Below are positions 18,465-27,819 of a DNA stretch of 64,000 bases, one piece after another. The notes under the pieces were generated by a model that was given only the letters and a program-made list of their open reading frames with translations, was not told the DNA's origin and did not search any database. This DNA comes from Simplicispira psychrophila DSM 11588 (lineage in GTDB: Bacteria; Pseudomonadota; Gammaproteobacteria; Burkholderiales; Burkholderiaceae_C). A program made the translations under genes and the position numbers. Position 1 is the first letter of the stretch, and every line of letters starts with the position of its first letter. The DNA lies in assembly GCF_000688255.1 (NCBI RefSeq), contig NZ_JHYS01000001.1, positions 124,001 through 188,000 of the forward strand, read 5' to 3'.

Positions 18465-19382
18465 ATGAAATTCGACAACATTTTGCAAACCATCGGCAAC
18501 ACCCCGCATGTGCGCATCAACCGTATTTTTGGCCCCGCTGCCAATGTCTGGATCAAATCTGAGCGCAGCAACCCCGGCGGCTCCATCAAGGACCGTATTG
18601 CGTTGGCCATGGTTGAAGACGCAGAAAAATCTGGCGCCCTGCAACCTGGCGGCACCATCATCGAGCCGACTTCAGGCAACACCGGCATTGGTCTGGCCAT
18701 GGTGGCTGCCGTCAAGGGCTACAAATTAATCTTGGTGATGCCCGACAGCATGAGCATTGAGCGGCGCCGCCTGATGCTGGCCTATGGCGCGCAGTTTGAT
18801 CTGACACCGAAAGAAAAAGGCATGAAGGGCGCCATTGCCCGCGTTGAAGAATTGCAGACGCAAACGCCCAACTCGTGGATTCCGCAGCAGTTTGAAAACC
18901 CGGCCAACATCGAGGTGCACGCGCGCACCACGGCGCAAGAAATCCTGGCTGATTTCCCCGAGGGACTGGACGCACTGATCACCGGCGTCGGCACCGGCGG
19001 CCACATCACCGGCGTGGCGCGCATCCTCAAGGCCAAGTTTCCACAGCTCAAGGTGTTTGCCGTTGAGCCCAGCGCTTCGCCGGTGATTTCTGGCGGCCAG
19101 CCGGGGCCGCACACGCTGCAAGGCCTGGGCGCTGGCTTTATCCCGAAGAACCTGGATGTCAGCCTGCTCGACGGCGTCATCTTGGTGGACGCCGAACCCG
19201 CCCGCGAATACGCCCGCCGCAGCGCGCGTGAAGAAGGCATTTTGGTCGGTATCTCGTCCGGCGCTGCACTGGCTGCCATCGCCCAGAAATTGCCTGAACT
19301 ACCGACCGGCAGCCGCGTGCTGGGCTTTAACTACGACACCGGCGAGCGTTACCTGTCGGTCGAAGGCTTCTTGCCGGCTTAA
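18465..19382 (+). CDS. cysK: Cysteine synthase (O-acetylserine sulfhydrylase)
   Basis: PLP-dependent enzyme making cysteine from O-acetylserine and sulfide. The 305 residues carry [11 protein letters not shown] with the PLP lysine at K42, the substrate loop [10 protein letters not shown] and the phosphate-binding GTGGHITG. Length and the C-terminal [10 protein letters not shown] fit the CysK branch rather than cystathionine beta-synthase. The ATG at 18465 follows CAGGAGA by about eight bases. No linked sulfur-assimilation genes are seen in this window. Confidence 0.94.
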   Translation: MKFDNILQTIGNTPHVRINRIFGPAANVWIKSERSNPGGSIKDRIALAMVEDAEKSGALQPGGTIIEPTSGNTGIGLAMVAAVKGYKLILVMPDSMSIERRRLMLAYGAQFDLTPKEKGMKGAIARVEELQTQTPNSWIPQQFENPANIEVHARTTAQEILADFPEGLDALITGVGTGGHITGVARILKAKFPQLKVFAVEPSASPVISGGQPGPHTLQGLGAGFIPKNLDVSLLDGVILVDAEPAREYARRSAREEGILVGISSGAALAAIAQKLPELPTGSRVLGFNYDTGERYLSVEGFLPA

Positions 19383-19396
19383 AACGGCGTTGATTT

Positions 19397-19443
19397 GGCA
19401 TCAAATCAGCTTCTAGCCCTGTGGATACGTGCGGCATTAGCTA
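19397..19443 (-). repeat. Dispersed palindromic repeat, copy downstream of cysK
   Basis: Minus-strand landmarks: ATAGCTAATGCCGCA, GTATCCACAGGGCTAGAAGC, GATTTGATGCC. It follows the cysK stop and precedes the FAD-dependent gene. Confidence 0.7.
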
Positions 19444-19556
19444 TTTATTGAATAGTGAATTCACCGTACCTGCGCACACCAGCCAACCCCAACCAGTAAA
19501 ATTCGCGCTCTTTTCTTTGCCTCTGCCCCGCCCGATAACTACGGGCCGGCCGCACC

Positions 19557-21368
19557 ATGATTCGCCTCTCCGAACTCAAACTCCCCCTGACGGCGCTGCC
19601 GGTTAATGCCATGCGCAACGCCGATGCCCCGGCCGAAACCGACGCCGACCGTGCCCCGGCACCCCACCCGATCGCGGCACTGCGCCAGTTGGCGGCGCAG
19701 GCGTTGGGCCTGCAGGACGACAGCGCCATCACCCAACTGGACGTGTTCAAGCGCAGCTTTGACGCGCGCAAGGCGGCGCTGTTGGCGGTGTATATCGTCG
19801 ATGTGGCGCTGACGGACGCCACGCAAGAAGCCGCCCTGCTGGCGCAGCACGCCGGCAACTCGCACATCCAACCGACGCCGGATATGGCTTACCAGCCACC
19901 ACCGCACGCCAGTGCAGCGGCCGCAGCAGCAGCGGTGCGCCCGGTGGTCATCGGCTTTGGCCCGTGTGGCATTTTTGCCGCGCTGGTGCTGGCGCAGCAG
20001 GGCTATCGGCCCATCGTCATTGAGCGCGGCAAGGCAGTGCGCGAGCGCACGCAAGACACCTGGGGCCTCTGGCGCAAACGGGCGCTCGACCCCGAGAGCA
20101 ATGTGCAGTTTGGCGAAGGCGGCGCCGGCACGTTTTCGGACGGCAAGCTCTACAGCCAAATCAAAGACCCACGCCACTTGGGCCGCAAGGTGATGCACGA
20201 GTTTGTGCAGGCCGGCGCTCCGGCCGATATTTTGTACGCTGCGCACCCGCACATCGGCACGTTCAAACTGGTCAAGGTGGTCGAAAGTCTGCGCGCACAA
20301 ATCATTGCCTTGGGCGGCGAAGTGCGCTTTGGCCAGCGCGTCACCGACCTGCATATTGAAGACGGCCCCACGGGCCGCCGCGTGCGCGGTCTGCAAGTAC
20401 AAGACCGGGCCAGCGGCACCAGCAGCGAGCTGCGTGCCGACCATGTGGTACTGGCACTGGGCCACAGCGCGCGCGACACCTTTGGCGTGCTGTACCAGCG
20501 CGGCGTGTGGCTGCAGGCCAAGCCGTTTTCCATCGGCTTTCGTATTGAGCACCCGCAAAGCGTCATCGACCGCGCCCGCTGGGGTCGCCATGCTGGCCAC
20601 CCTGTCTTGGGCGCGGCGGATTACAAACTGGTGCACCACGCCGCCAATGGCCGCACCGTGTACAGCTTTTGCATGTGCCCCGGCGGCATGGTGGTGGCCG
20701 CGACCAGCGAACCGGGCCGGGTCGTCACCAACGGCATGAGCCAGTATTCGCGCAACGAGCGCAACGCCAACGCCGGTTTGGTGGTCGGCATTGATCCGAG
20801 CGACTTCCCCACCGACAGTGCCGCCTTTGTTACTGCGCTGGGCACCGAATTTGCTGACACCACGCCGCCTGCTGGGCAAGACATACACCCGCTGGCCGGC
20901 TTGGTGATGCAGCGCCAGCTGGAATCGAGCGCCTACCTGCTGGGCGGCAGCAACTACGACGCCCCCGGTCAGCGCGTCGGCGATTTTCTGGCGGGCAAGG
21001 CATCGACGGTGTTTGCCAGCGTCGCGCCCTCGTATCAGCCCGGTGTCAAACCGACCGATCTGCGCAGTGCGCTGCCGCACTTTGCCATTGAGGCGATGCA
21101 AGAAGCTTTGCCGCAGTTTGGTAAAAAAATCAAAGGTTTCGATATGCCGGATGCGGTGCTGACCGGCATCGAAACCCGCACCTCGGCACCGCTGCAAATC
21201 ACGCGCGGCGCCGACGGGCAAAGCCTCAACACCGCCGGTTTGTACCCAGCGGGGGAAGGCGCGGGCTACGCCGGCGGCATTCTGTCGGCGGGCGTCGATG
21301 GCATCAAGATGGCCGAAGCCGTAGTGCGGCAAATACTGACAGCCACCACACCAAAGAGCCCTGCATGA
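19557..21368 (+). CDS. FAD-dependent dehydrogenase of unknown substrate (COG2509-like)
   Basis: 603-residue flavoprotein. The N-terminal 120 residues form an alpha/beta region (LDVFKRSFDARK) typical of this uncharacterised family. The dinucleotide-binding motif VVIGFGPCGIFAALVLA follows near residue 130. QFGEGGAGTFSDGKLYS and the C-terminal GEGAGYAGGILSAGVDG complete the FAD-binding fold. Expected cytosolic location. The stop overlaps the start of the transporter downstream, so the two are probably cotranscribed. A 597-codon frame on the other strand is a shadow. Confidence 0.88.
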   Translation: MIRLSELKLPLTALPVNAMRNADAPAETDADRAPAPHPIAALRQLAAQALGLQDDSAITQLDVFKRSFDARKAALLAVYIVDVALTDATQEAALLAQHAGNSHIQPTPDMAYQPPPHASAAAAAAAVRPVVIGFGPCGIFAALVLAQQGYRPIVIERGKAVRERTQDTWGLWRKRALDPESNVQFGEGGAGTFSDGKLYSQIKDPRHLGRKVMHEFVQAGAPADILYAAHPHIGTFKLVKVVESLRAQIIALGGEVRFGQRVTDLHIEDGPTGRRVRGLQVQDRASGTSSELRADHVVLALGHSARDTFGVLYQRGVWLQAKPFSIGFRIEHPQSVIDRARWGRHAGHPVLGAADYKLVHHAANGRTVYSFCMCPGGMVVAATSEPGRVVTNGMSQYSRNERNANAGLVVGIDPSDFPTDSAAFVTALGTEFADTTPPAGQDIHPLAGLVMQRQLESSAYLLGGSNYDAPGQRVGDFLAGKASTVFASVAPSYQPGVKPTDLRSALPHFAIEAMQEALPQFGKKIKGFDMPDAVLTGIETRTSAPLQITRGADGQSLNTAGLYPAGEGAGYAGGILSAGVDGIKMAEAVVRQILTATTPKSPA

Positions 21369-21913
21369 TGCTTTTCCCCCGTGCCACCGGCGCCCAATTT
21401 GCCGCTGCCACGCTGGCCATGGCGCTGGTGGTACTGGCGTCCAACATCCTGGTGCAATACCCGCTCAACGACTGGCTGACTTGGGGCGCTTTCACCTACC
21501 CGGTGGCGTTTTTGGTCAGCGATCTGGCCAATCGCCGCTATGGGCCGGACATGGCGCGGCATGTGGCGTGGGTCGGTTTTGCCGTGGCGGTCGCCGCCTC
21601 GTTGGTGCTGGCACCGACGCGCATCGCCATTGCGTCAGGGCTGGCGTTTTTGCTGTCGCAGTGGCTGGACATCGGCCTCTTTCACCGCCTGCGCCAAGGG
21701 CTCTGGTGGCGCGCACCGCTGGTGGCGACCGTGGCGGCGGCCTGCTTGGACACGGCGGTGTTCTGGAGCATCGCCTTCGCCGGCGTCAACGACTTCCCGT
21801 GGATTACGTGGGCACTGGGCGACTTGGGCGTGAAGTTGGCGATTGGCGTGCTGATGCTGTTGCCGTTTCGCCTGCTGATGGGGCGCTTTATGGCGCCGGC
21901 CACCAGCGCGTAA
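21365..21913 (+). CDS. Queuosine precursor transporter (VUT/YhhQ family)
   Basis: 182-residue inner-membrane protein with about five to six hydrophobic helices. Family features include SNILVQYPLNDWLTWGAFTYP near the N-terminus, FLVSDLANRRYG and LDTAVFWSIAF in the middle. Members import queuosine precursors (preQ0/preQ1) for tRNA modification. The ATG overlaps the upstream stop (ATGA). The gene is followed by a REP doublet interrupted by an IS4 element. Confidence 0.85.
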   Translation: MMLFPRATGAQFAAATLAMALVVLASNILVQYPLNDWLTWGAFTYPVAFLVSDLANRRYGPDMARHVAWVGFAVAVAASLVLAPTRIAIASGLAFLLSQWLDIGLFHRLRQGLWWRAPLVATVAAACLDTAVFWSIAFAGVNDFPWITWALGDLGVKLAIGVLMLLPFRLLMGRFMAPATSA

Positions 21914-21930
21914 AAACTCCCGCTACTCTT

Positions 21931-22000
21931 TGTAGGTCGGGTTAGCGCAGCGTAACCCGACAGGCCGCTTTGAAAATGTCGGGTTACGCTGCGCTAACCC
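21931..22000. repeat. REPIN (inverted REP doublet), left part, interrupted by the IS4 element
   Basis: TGTAGGTCGGGTTAGCGCAG begins a REP that is followed by its inverted partner (GTCGGGTTACGCTGCGC). Removing the IS at 22001-23523 and one target duplicate restores a near-perfect inverted pair that ends at 23541. A second, diverged REPIN of the same family lies at 62939-63028. Confidence 0.9.
21991..22000. repeat. 10-bp target-site duplication, left copy
   Basis: GCGCTAACCC directly precedes the left inverted repeat of the IS and is repeated at 23524-23533 directly after the right inverted repeat. A 10-bp duplication fits IS4-family transposition. Confidence 0.9.
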
Positions 22001-23523
22001 GAATGGCACTTACTTTAGCCCTGCGCTCCCAGAAAGCGCCGTAAAGGCCCGCTTGCAAAGAGGTGCGGCTGACACAGGATCGATAGGATGGTTGGTACCA
22101 AACACCCAAACCATCTCTCCAAATGCCAGCCACCACCCATCGTAATGCCCATAGAGCTTTGCAACAACGCCAGCGCACTATTGAACGGCGCGCCAAATCG
22201 ACCTCTGCACTGGAGTTCTTTAACGTCCTGAGCAGCGCGCAGTTTCTGGACACGACCGAGGCGCTGTGGCCACACCACCGCCAGCGGCTGTACCCACCCA
22301 CGGTTGCGCTGTCGATGTTCATGCGCCAGGTGCTGCAGGCCGATGGCTCGTGCCAAGAGGCCGTCAACAGCTGGGCCGCGCAGCGCGCTGCTACTGGGCT
22401 GAGCGCGTGCAGCGTGCGCACCGGCGGCTACTGCAGAGCGCGTCAGCGCTTGCCGCTAGAGGCCATCAGCACCTTGGCACGCAGGGCAGGCCAGTGCCTG
22501 CACCACAAGGCGCTGGCCCCATGGCTGTGGCGCGCGCGCACAGTGAAACTGGTCGAGGGCACCGGGCTGTCCATGCCCGACACCAAGGAGAATCAGGCGC
22601 GCTATCCCCAGCCCAGCTCGCAGGCACTTGGCGTGGGTTTCCCGATGGCGCGGCTGGTCTTGGTAACGTGCCTGGCCACGGGCGCGGTGCTGGAGGCGGC
22701 CATCGGCCCCCTTGGGGGCAAAGGCAGTGGCGAGTTGAGCTTGGTGCGCCCCCTGCTGGCCCGCTTCTCTGCGGGCGACATCGTGCTGGCCGACGCTTTG
22801 TACTGCAACTACTTTCTTATCGCTGCGCTGATGGCTGCAGGAGTAGATGTGCTGATGGAGCAAAACGGCTCGCGCATCACCAACTTCGAGTGCGGCCAAT
22901 CGCTGGGCGCGCACGACCATGTTGTGCGCTGGCCCAAGCCGCCCAAGCGCCCCCCATGGATGACGCCCGAGCAGTACGCACAAGCTCCTCATGAGATCGT
23001 GCTGCGCGAAGTCAAGGTGGCGCATCGGGTGCTGGTGAGCACGCTGGTGAACCACCGCCAGAGCAGCAAGGAGGATTTGTCGCAGCTGTACGCACGGCGC
23101 TGGAACATTGAGTTGGACCTGCGCAGCCTCAAAACCACCTGCGCCATGGACGTGCTGCGCTGCCAGACGCCAGAGATGAACGAAAAGCAGTTGTGGGTTC
23201 ATCTGCTGGCCTACAACGTGATTCGGCTGCTGATGGCGCAGGCGGCCAGCTACGCAGGTGTAGAGCCGCGCAGCCTGAGCTTTAAGCACACGGTGCAGCT
23301 GTGGACGCAGTGGAGCGCAAGGGGCCTGTCGGTGCAGGGCGAGGAGCATCGGTTGCTGGCGTTGATCGCCCAATGCAAGGTGGGCCATCGACCCGGGCGC
23401 ATCGAGCCACGCATGCGAAAGCGCCGCCCCAAACCCTACCCGTGGCTGAAGGTGCCACGGGACGAGGCGCGCCGAGACGTAGCGCTGCACGGACATGAGC
23501 GCAGGGCTAAGTAAGTGCCATTC
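22001..23523 (+). mobile_element. IS4-family insertion sequence, complete (1523 bp)
   Basis: The element is bounded by imperfect inverted repeats. The left end starts GAATGGCACTTACTTTAGCC, and the right end reads the same in reverse complement with one T missing, then AGCCCTGCGCTC on both sides. A 10-bp direct duplication (GCGCTAACCC) flanks it, so both ends are intact. One transposase gene fills it. Insertion is into one arm of a REPIN, downstream of the queuosine transporter gene and the convergent htpX, so no gene is disrupted. Confidence 0.95.
22123..23514 (+). CDS. IS4-family transposase
   Basis: 463-residue DDE transposase. The IS4 YREK signature is complete: YARRWNIELDLRSLK matches Y-(2)-R-(3)-E-(6)-K. 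The second aspartate is in IVLADALYCNYF. The region that usually reads DGT near the first catalytic aspartate reads VEGTGLSMPDT here, with Glu145 in place of Asp. This may reduce activity or be a lineage variant. The frame is full length and the element's ends are intact. Confidence 0.93.
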   Translation: MPATTHRNAHRALQQRQRTIERRAKSTSALEFFNVLSSAQFLDTTEALWPHHRQRLYPPTVALSMFMRQVLQADGSCQEAVNSWAAQRAATGLSACSVRTGGYCRARQRLPLEAISTLARRAGQCLHHKALAPWLWRARTVKLVEGTGLSMPDTKENQARYPQPSSQALGVGFPMARLVLVTCLATGAVLEAAIGPLGGKGSGELSLVRPLLARFSAGDIVLADALYCNYFLIAALMAAGVDVLMEQNGSRITNFECGQSLGAHDHVVRWPKPPKRPPWMTPEQYAQAPHEIVLREVKVAHRVLVSTLVNHRQSSKEDLSQLYARRWNIELDLRSLKTTCAMDVLRCQTPEMNEKQLWVHLLAYNVIRLLMAQAASYAGVEPRSLSFKHTVQLWTQWSARGLSVQGEEHRLLALIAQCKVGHRPGRIEPRMRKRRPKPYPWLKVPRDEARRDVALHGHERRAK

Positions 23524-23533
23524 GCGCTAACCC
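23524..23533. repeat. 10-bp target-site duplication, right copy
   Basis: GCGCTAACCC, identical to 21991-22000. The following GACCTACA completes the interrupted REPIN. Confidence 0.9.
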
Positions 23534-23557
23534 GACCTACAGGGAGCGATTTGCAGT

Positions 23558-24433
23558 TCAGCTCTGCATTCTTTGCAGCGCAGCAATGCGCTCTTCAATC
23601 GGTGGGTGCGTCGAGAACAACTGGCCCATCCCGCCGGCAATACCCATCGCCGCCATGCTCTTGGGCAGCTCGGCGGTGTGCACACCGCCCAAGCGCGCCA
23701 GCGCGTTGATCATCGGCTGGCGCCGGCCCATCAACTGCGCGGCACCGGCATCGGCACGAAACTCGCGCTGGCGCGAGAACCAGGCGACGATGATGGACGC
23801 CAAAAAGCCCAACAAAATATCCAGCACGATGGTGCTGACGTAGTACCCAATGCCGGGGCCGCTGCTGTTGTTGTCGCCCTTGCGCAAGAAGCTATCGACC
23901 GCGTAACCGATGACGCGCGACAGGAACACCACAAAGGTGTTCATCACGCCCTGGATCAGCGTCATGGTGACCATGTCGCCATTGGCAATGTGCGCCACCT
24001 CGTGGCCGATGACGGCCTCGATCTCTTCGTGCGTCATGCTTTGCAGCAGACCAGTGGACACGGCCACCAGCGCCGAATTTTTGAACGCGCCGGTGGCAAA
24101 GGCATTCGGGTCGCCCTCAAAAATGCCGACTTCCGGCATTCCGATGCCGGCCTTGTCGGCAAATTTGCGCACTGTCTCGACAATCCAGGCCTCGTCCTGG
24201 TTGCGCGGCTGCTCGATGATTTGCACGCCGGAACTCCACTTGGCCACCGGCTTGCTGATCAGCAGCGAAATGATGGCGCCGCCAAAACCCATGATGAAGG
24301 CAAAGCCCAGCAGCGCGCCCAGGTTCAGGCCATTGGCCGTCAGAAAGCGGTTCACGCCGAGCAGGCTGGCGACGATGCCCAGCACCACTACCACGGCAAC
24401 GTTGGTCAACAAAAACAAGGCAATACGTTTCAT
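23558..24433 (-). CDS. htpX: Membrane zinc metalloprotease HtpX
   Basis: Inner-membrane stress protease of the M48 family that helps degrade misfolded membrane proteins. The 291 residues contain two N-terminal membrane segments, the zinc-binding HEVAH (H144-H148), two further hydrophobic segments and the downstream [13 protein letters not shown] with the third zinc ligand. Length is normal. It is convergent with the IS4 transposase and 35 bases away from it. Confidence 0.95.
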   Translation of the reverse strand: MKRIALFLLTNVAVVVVLGIVASLLGVNRFLTANGLNLGALLGFAFIMGFGGAIISLLISKPVAKWSSGVQIIEQPRNQDEAWIVETVRKFADKAGIGMPEVGIFEGDPNAFATGAFKNSALVAVSTGLLQSMTHEEIEAVIGHEVAHIANGDMVTMTLIQGVMNTFVVFLSRVIGYAVDSFLRKGDNNSSGPGIGYYVSTIVLDILLGFLASIIVAWFSRQREFRADAGAAQLMGRRQPMINALARLGGVHTAELPKSMAAMGIAGGMGQLFSTHPPIEERIAALQRMQS

Positions 24434-24495
24434 AAATTTTCCTCAGCGAAGGAATCAAAACCCGTCGCTGCTAAATGGGGGAAGGGGGATGGCTT

Positions 24496-25290
24496 TCAAG
24501 CCGTCGGAATGCTGGCCGGCCCAGGCAGACGCGGGCGGCAAACACTGCGAAACACCGCAGCGTCATCATAGAAGCAAACATTCTCATTCGCAGGCCACCA
24601 GCCCGGCACACCCAGCAGCGGCAATGGGGTAAAGGGTTTGGTCGCCAAGTGCTCGGGCGATAGCACACCGGGCAGCCAGGCGTCCACATCAACTCCTGAT
24701 TTCATAGCTGTAGGCGCACAGTAGATATGGGCTACGACCGATTTTCGTGGATAAACCAGCTTTTCCAGCACGGCATGGCCAAACACCTGCAAACGGGCCT
24801 GCGTCCACAGCGGTCGCAAGTCAATAAACAGCCGCTGCCAGTCGCGCGCCCGCAGCGCCTGCCACAGCGGCGCCGGCGCTTGCAAGAGGGCGCCGCTCTC
24901 ATCCAGCAGTGTCAACGCATCGCGCAGCGGCCCACGCACCGGGCCGACACCCTGCGCGGCAATCGCCTGCGCCTGCCATTGGTTCAGACGCCGCTTGGTC
25001 TGCGGGTAGTGCTGCCAGATCAGGCCATTGAAAAAATCGTGCAAATTGTCGCGCGTCGGTACGCCGCCAGTGCCGAAGATGAAGCTCTCGTAGGCGGTGC
25101 CGGCGGGCAAGTCCGCTTGGGGGACGAAGCGGATGGGCGTGTGCGGCTGGGCGCCAAGGGCTTGGGCGACGCTGGCGCCGTCCAACACGCGCTGGTGTGC
25201 GCTGGCGCCGATGGCGCGCAGGTCGTGTAGCCACGGGGCTTGCCAGCTGATGTGGTGCAGCGGCGCCAGCGCATTCGGATCAGTTATCAC
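24496..25290 (-). CDS. DUF3025 family protein
   Basis: About 264 residues, soluble, function unknown. Family features are ISWQAPWLHDLRAIG near the N-terminus, FIFGTGGVPTRDNLHDFFNG, and PFTPLPLLGVPGWWPANE near the C-terminus. The start is uncertain. I use the GTG at 25290 that overlaps the end of the upstream NYN gene; an ATG at 25356 would add 22 Arg/Ser-rich residues. A dispersed palindromic repeat (24704-24747) is translated within SVVAHIYCAPTAMKSG. Confidence 0.8.
   Translation of the reverse strand: MITDPNALAPLHHISWQAPWLHDLRAIGASAHQRVLDGASVAQALGAQPHTPIRFVPQADLPAGTAYESFIFGTGGVPTRDNLHDFFNGLIWQHYPQTKRRLNQWQAQAIAAQGVGPVRGPLRDALTLLDESGALLQAPAPLWQALRARDWQRLFIDLRPLWTQARLQVFGHAVLEKLVYPRKSVVAHIYCAPTAMKSGVDVDAWLPGVLSPEHLATKPFTPLPLLGVPGWWPANENVCFYDDAAVFRSVCRPRLPGPASIPTA
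24704..24747 (+). repeat. Dispersed palindromic repeat inside the DUF3025 gene
   Basis: Plus-strand landmarks: ATAGCTGTAGGCGC, ATGGGCTACGACC, GATTTTCG. It is more diverged than other copies but has the same order and spacing. The gene frame is uninterrupted. Confidence 0.6.
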
Positions 25291-26338
25291 GGCAAGGCGC
25301 GGTGTACGGCAGCTGCATCGGCTGGTGCGCCGGGCTGAGGGTGAAATACGCCGCATAAGGGGCAAAAAATTCCGTGGACTTGGCGTGTTTGCCCAAAATC
25401 GTTTTCTGGCGCAGCACCGGCACGGCCTGACTCAACATCTGTGGCTCATAACGCAAATCCGGCAGGGCTTTCAAGATGCGCGCGACCTCGTCAGGCACAG
25501 CAGAAGGGTGCTGCGGCGCTATGGGCGGCCACTGCCGCGCGGGTTCTGGATCCCCTCTCTGCACCGGCACGCTGTGCGGCTCCTGCAGCGGGTGGGCCGC
25601 CGCCGATGGTTTTTGATAGATGATTCGATTCGGCACCGGCTGGGGTAATAAGCGAAACGCCAAAGCCCACTTCTCGAACCAAGCCGCCGTTTTAATGCTT
25701 TTATTCAAAATGCCGTACTGCCGCAGCACCGCCACCACTTGGCTAAGCTGCTGTGGCTCACCACTGCGCAGCGCAGGAAAAGCTGTCAACACCTGCTCCA
25801 CCATGTCGAGGTGGGGTTGACCAGTGACCGGATAGAGCGGCTGGACAGAGGATGCCGAAGGAGTTTCAGCCGCAGCGGACTCATCCTCCACCACCTCCAA
25901 CAACACCACGTCATCGTAAAAACTCTCTGGATTGGCAAAAATTTTGTTGGCCAGGCTAAAGCAAAAAACGTAACAGCCCCGCTCCCTCATCCACGTGACC
26001 AGTGGCACAAAATCCGCATCGCCCGAGCAAATGGCCACTGCGTCAATGTGGTTGCTGCACACCGCCTCGACCGCATCAATCACCAAGGCGCTGTCGGTAG
26101 TGACCTTGTTGACAATCATGTTGGCCACCGGGCGCACGCCGTGGCGCCACAGCACGGCTTCAATGCCTTTGAGGCTTTCTGTCCGACCATAGGCGCGCTT
26201 GTAAAGCACCCGCTCCGCTTTAGAGCGCAGAGTCGTCAACACATGGTCCAAAGCGGTCGGATCGTTCAAGTTGTCCGCATCAATGAACACGGCCATATTT
26301 TTGGCCGTGGTGGTTCGTGCTGCGCTGTCTGCGCTCAT
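25280..26338 (-). CDS. NYN-domain ribonuclease-like protein with two OST-HTH/LOTUS-like repeats
   Basis: 352 residues. The N-terminal NYN (PIN-like, DUF88/LabA) domain has the acidic motifs [10 protein letters not shown] and [13 protein letters not shown], expected to coordinate metal for RNA cleavage. Two similar C-terminal segments follow: [20 protein letters not shown] and [19 protein letters not shown], each continuing to a conserved hydrophobic end. These look like tandem OST-HTH/LOTUS modules, which bind RNA. A proline-rich linker separates them. The ATG overlaps the pyrC stop (ATGA) and the stop overlaps the DUF3025 start. RNA target unknown. Confidence 0.85.
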   Translation of the reverse strand: MSADSAARTTTAKNMAVFIDADNLNDPTALDHVLTTLRSKAERVLYKRAYGRTESLKGIEAVLWRHGVRPVANMIVNKVTTDSALVIDAVEAVCSNHIDAVAICSGDADFVPLVTWMRERGCYVFCFSLANKIFANPESFYDDVVLLEVVEDESAAAETPSASSVQPLYPVTGQPHLDMVEQVLTAFPALRSGEPQQLSQVVAVLRQYGILNKSIKTAAWFEKWALAFRLLPQPVPNRIIYQKPSAAAHPLQEPHSVPVQRGDPEPARQWPPIAPQHPSAVPDEVARILKALPDLRYEPQMLSQAVPVLRQKTILGKHAKSTEFFAPYAAYFTLSPAHQPMQLPYTAPCRDN

Positions 26339-27390
26339 TTCACCAAGCGCCACGGCAGTGCTTCACCGGCGCGCAGGGGTTTGAGTTCAGCCTCGCCAAA
26401 GGCAAAGCTGTCGGGTGGTGTCCAGCTTTCGCGGCGCAGGGTGATGGTGCTTTGGTTGCGTGGCAGACCGTAAAAGTCGGCGCCGTAGAAGCTGGAAAAG
26501 CCTTCTAACTTGTCCAGCGCGCCGGCGTTGTCGAAGGCTTCGGCGTACATCTCGATGGCGGCATGGGCGGTGTAGCAACCGGCACAGCCGCTGGCGTGCT
26601 CTTTCAGGTGCGCGGGGTGCGGCGCGCTGTCGGTGCCCAAAAAGAATTGCGGCGATCCGCTGATAGCCGCTTGCACCAGCGCCAGACGGTGCGTTTCGCG
26701 CTTGAGCACTGGCAGGCAGTAGTAGTGCGGACGGATGCCGCCGGTGAAGATGGCGTTGCGGTTGTACAGCAGGTGGTGCACCGTCAGCGTGGCAGCGGTA
26801 AAGCGGTCGGCGCTGGCGACGTACTGCGCCGCGTCTTGCGTGGTGATGTGCTCGAAGACGATTTTCAGCTCGGGGAAGTCGCGCCGCAGCGGGATCAGCT
26901 GGGTGTCGATGAATACCGCTTCGCGGTCGAACAGGTCAATCTCGGGCGCGGTGACTTCGCCGTGCACCAGCAGTGGCATACCGGCGCGTTGCATCGCTTC
27001 CAGCGTCGGGTAAATGTTGCGCAGGTCGGTCACGCCGGCATCGCTGTTGGTGGTGGCACCTGCCGGGTACAGCTTGGCAGCGACCACGCCAGCGGCTTGG
27101 GCGCGGGCGATTTCGTCGGGCGGCAGCTGGTCGGTCAGGTACAGCGTCATCAACGGCTCAAAGGCCACGCCGGCGGGCACTGCGGCCAGGATGCGTTCTT
27201 TGTAAGCCAGCGCCTGCGCGGCGGTGGTCACGGGCGGGCGCAGGTTGGGCATGATGACCGCCCGGCCAAATTGCGCCGCGGTGTGTGGCACGACGGTGAG
27301 CAACGGCTCGCCGTCGCGCACATGCAGGTGCCAGTCGTCCGGGCGGATGAGGGTCAGGGTGTTGGGAGTGGGGGCATGAAGGGCGGTCAT
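26335..27390 (-). CDS. pyrC: Dihydroorotase
   Basis: Zinc amidohydrolase of pyrimidine biosynthesis (carbamoyl aspartate to dihydroorotate), class II like E. coli PyrC. The 351 residues include the metal-binding [10 protein letters not shown], the lysine to be carboxylated in [11 protein letters not shown], metal histidines in LVHGEV and VFEHITT, and the catalytic aspartate in GTDSAPH. I use the ATG at 27390 because GGGAG lies ten bases upstream; the ATG at 27399 is too close to it. First gene of a pyrC/NYN/DUF3025 run. Confidence 0.95.
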   Translation of the reverse strand: MTALHAPTPNTLTLIRPDDWHLHVRDGEPLLTVVPHTAAQFGRAVIMPNLRPPVTTAAQALAYKERILAAVPAGVAFEPLMTLYLTDQLPPDEIARAQAAGVVAAKLYPAGATTNSDAGVTDLRNIYPTLEAMQRAGMPLLVHGEVTAPEIDLFDREAVFIDTQLIPLRRDFPELKIVFEHITTQDAAQYVASADRFTAATLTVHHLLYNRNAIFTGGIRPHYYCLPVLKRETHRLALVQAAISGSPQFFLGTDSAPHPAHLKEHASGCAGCYTAHAAIEMYAEAFDNAGALDKLEGFSSFYGADFYGLPRNQSTITLRRESWTPPDSFAFGEAELKPLRAGEALPWRLVK

Positions 27391-27429
27391 GGGCAGCATT
27401 CTCCCACCCCCCTGAAAAACATCAAAAAA

Positions 27430-27475
27430 ATAGCTGCAACCGCTTACCCTGTATGCCTTAGAGGCCTAAAACACT
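27430..27475 (+). repeat. Dispersed palindromic repeat, copy upstream of pyrC
   Basis: Plus-strand landmarks: ATAGCTGCAACCGCTTACCC, CCTTAGAGGCCTAAAACACT. A further hairpin (GCGCCACC/GGTGGCGC, 27506-27527) without a U-run lies between it and the small gene at 27552. Confidence 0.75.
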
Positions 27476-27551
27476 CATGATTTGGTGTTCTACAGGCGAG
27501 TCCAAGCGCCACCCAAGCAGGTGGCGCAAATTTCAGGCGGCTATCGAGCTT

Positions 27552-27743
27552 TTATTGCGGGTCAATGCCGACGACGTCCAGCGCTTCGCGCAGCGAGTCC
27601 AGTGCGTCGCGCACCAGAAAGGTTTGCGCATCGTCGGCCACGCACTGGCGAATCGCATCATGGCTGACGGTTTTAATGAACTGCGCCAGCGCCTGGGCGT
27701 TTTCTTGCGTGAGGTCGGCAGTGATGAGGACGGGGGTTTTCAT
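27552..27743 (-). CDS. Small conserved-looking protein (DUF7706-like)
   Basis: 63 residues, acidic, predicted alpha/beta, no signal or membrane segment. The N-terminus KTPVLITADLTQENAQALAQ and the later DALDSLREALDVVGIDPQ resemble short orphan proteins that I recall from Comamonadaceae, but I cannot name a function. It fills the gap between pyrC and the PfkB kinase on the same strand. No strong ribosome site is visible. Codon usage matches its neighbours. Confidence 0.6.
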   Translation of the reverse strand: MKTPVLITADLTQENAQALAQFIKTVSHDAIRQCVADDAQTFLVRDALDSLREALDVVGIDPQ

Positions 27744-27819
27744 GCTGGAGTATTTCTCAGGTAACGCACAAGGTGTGCACGTTGCATATTAGTACACGCA
27801 CACCACCATTCAAACGGGT

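Noticed and set aside
19539-21332. 597-codon frame antisense to the FAD-dependent dehydrogenase gene
   Set aside because: The plus-strand gene has a clear dinucleotide-binding motif and family ends; the opposite frame shows no domain.
27506-27527. Hairpin GCGCCACC/GGTGGCGC as a terminator of the 63-residue gene
   Set aside because: No U-run follows in either direction.
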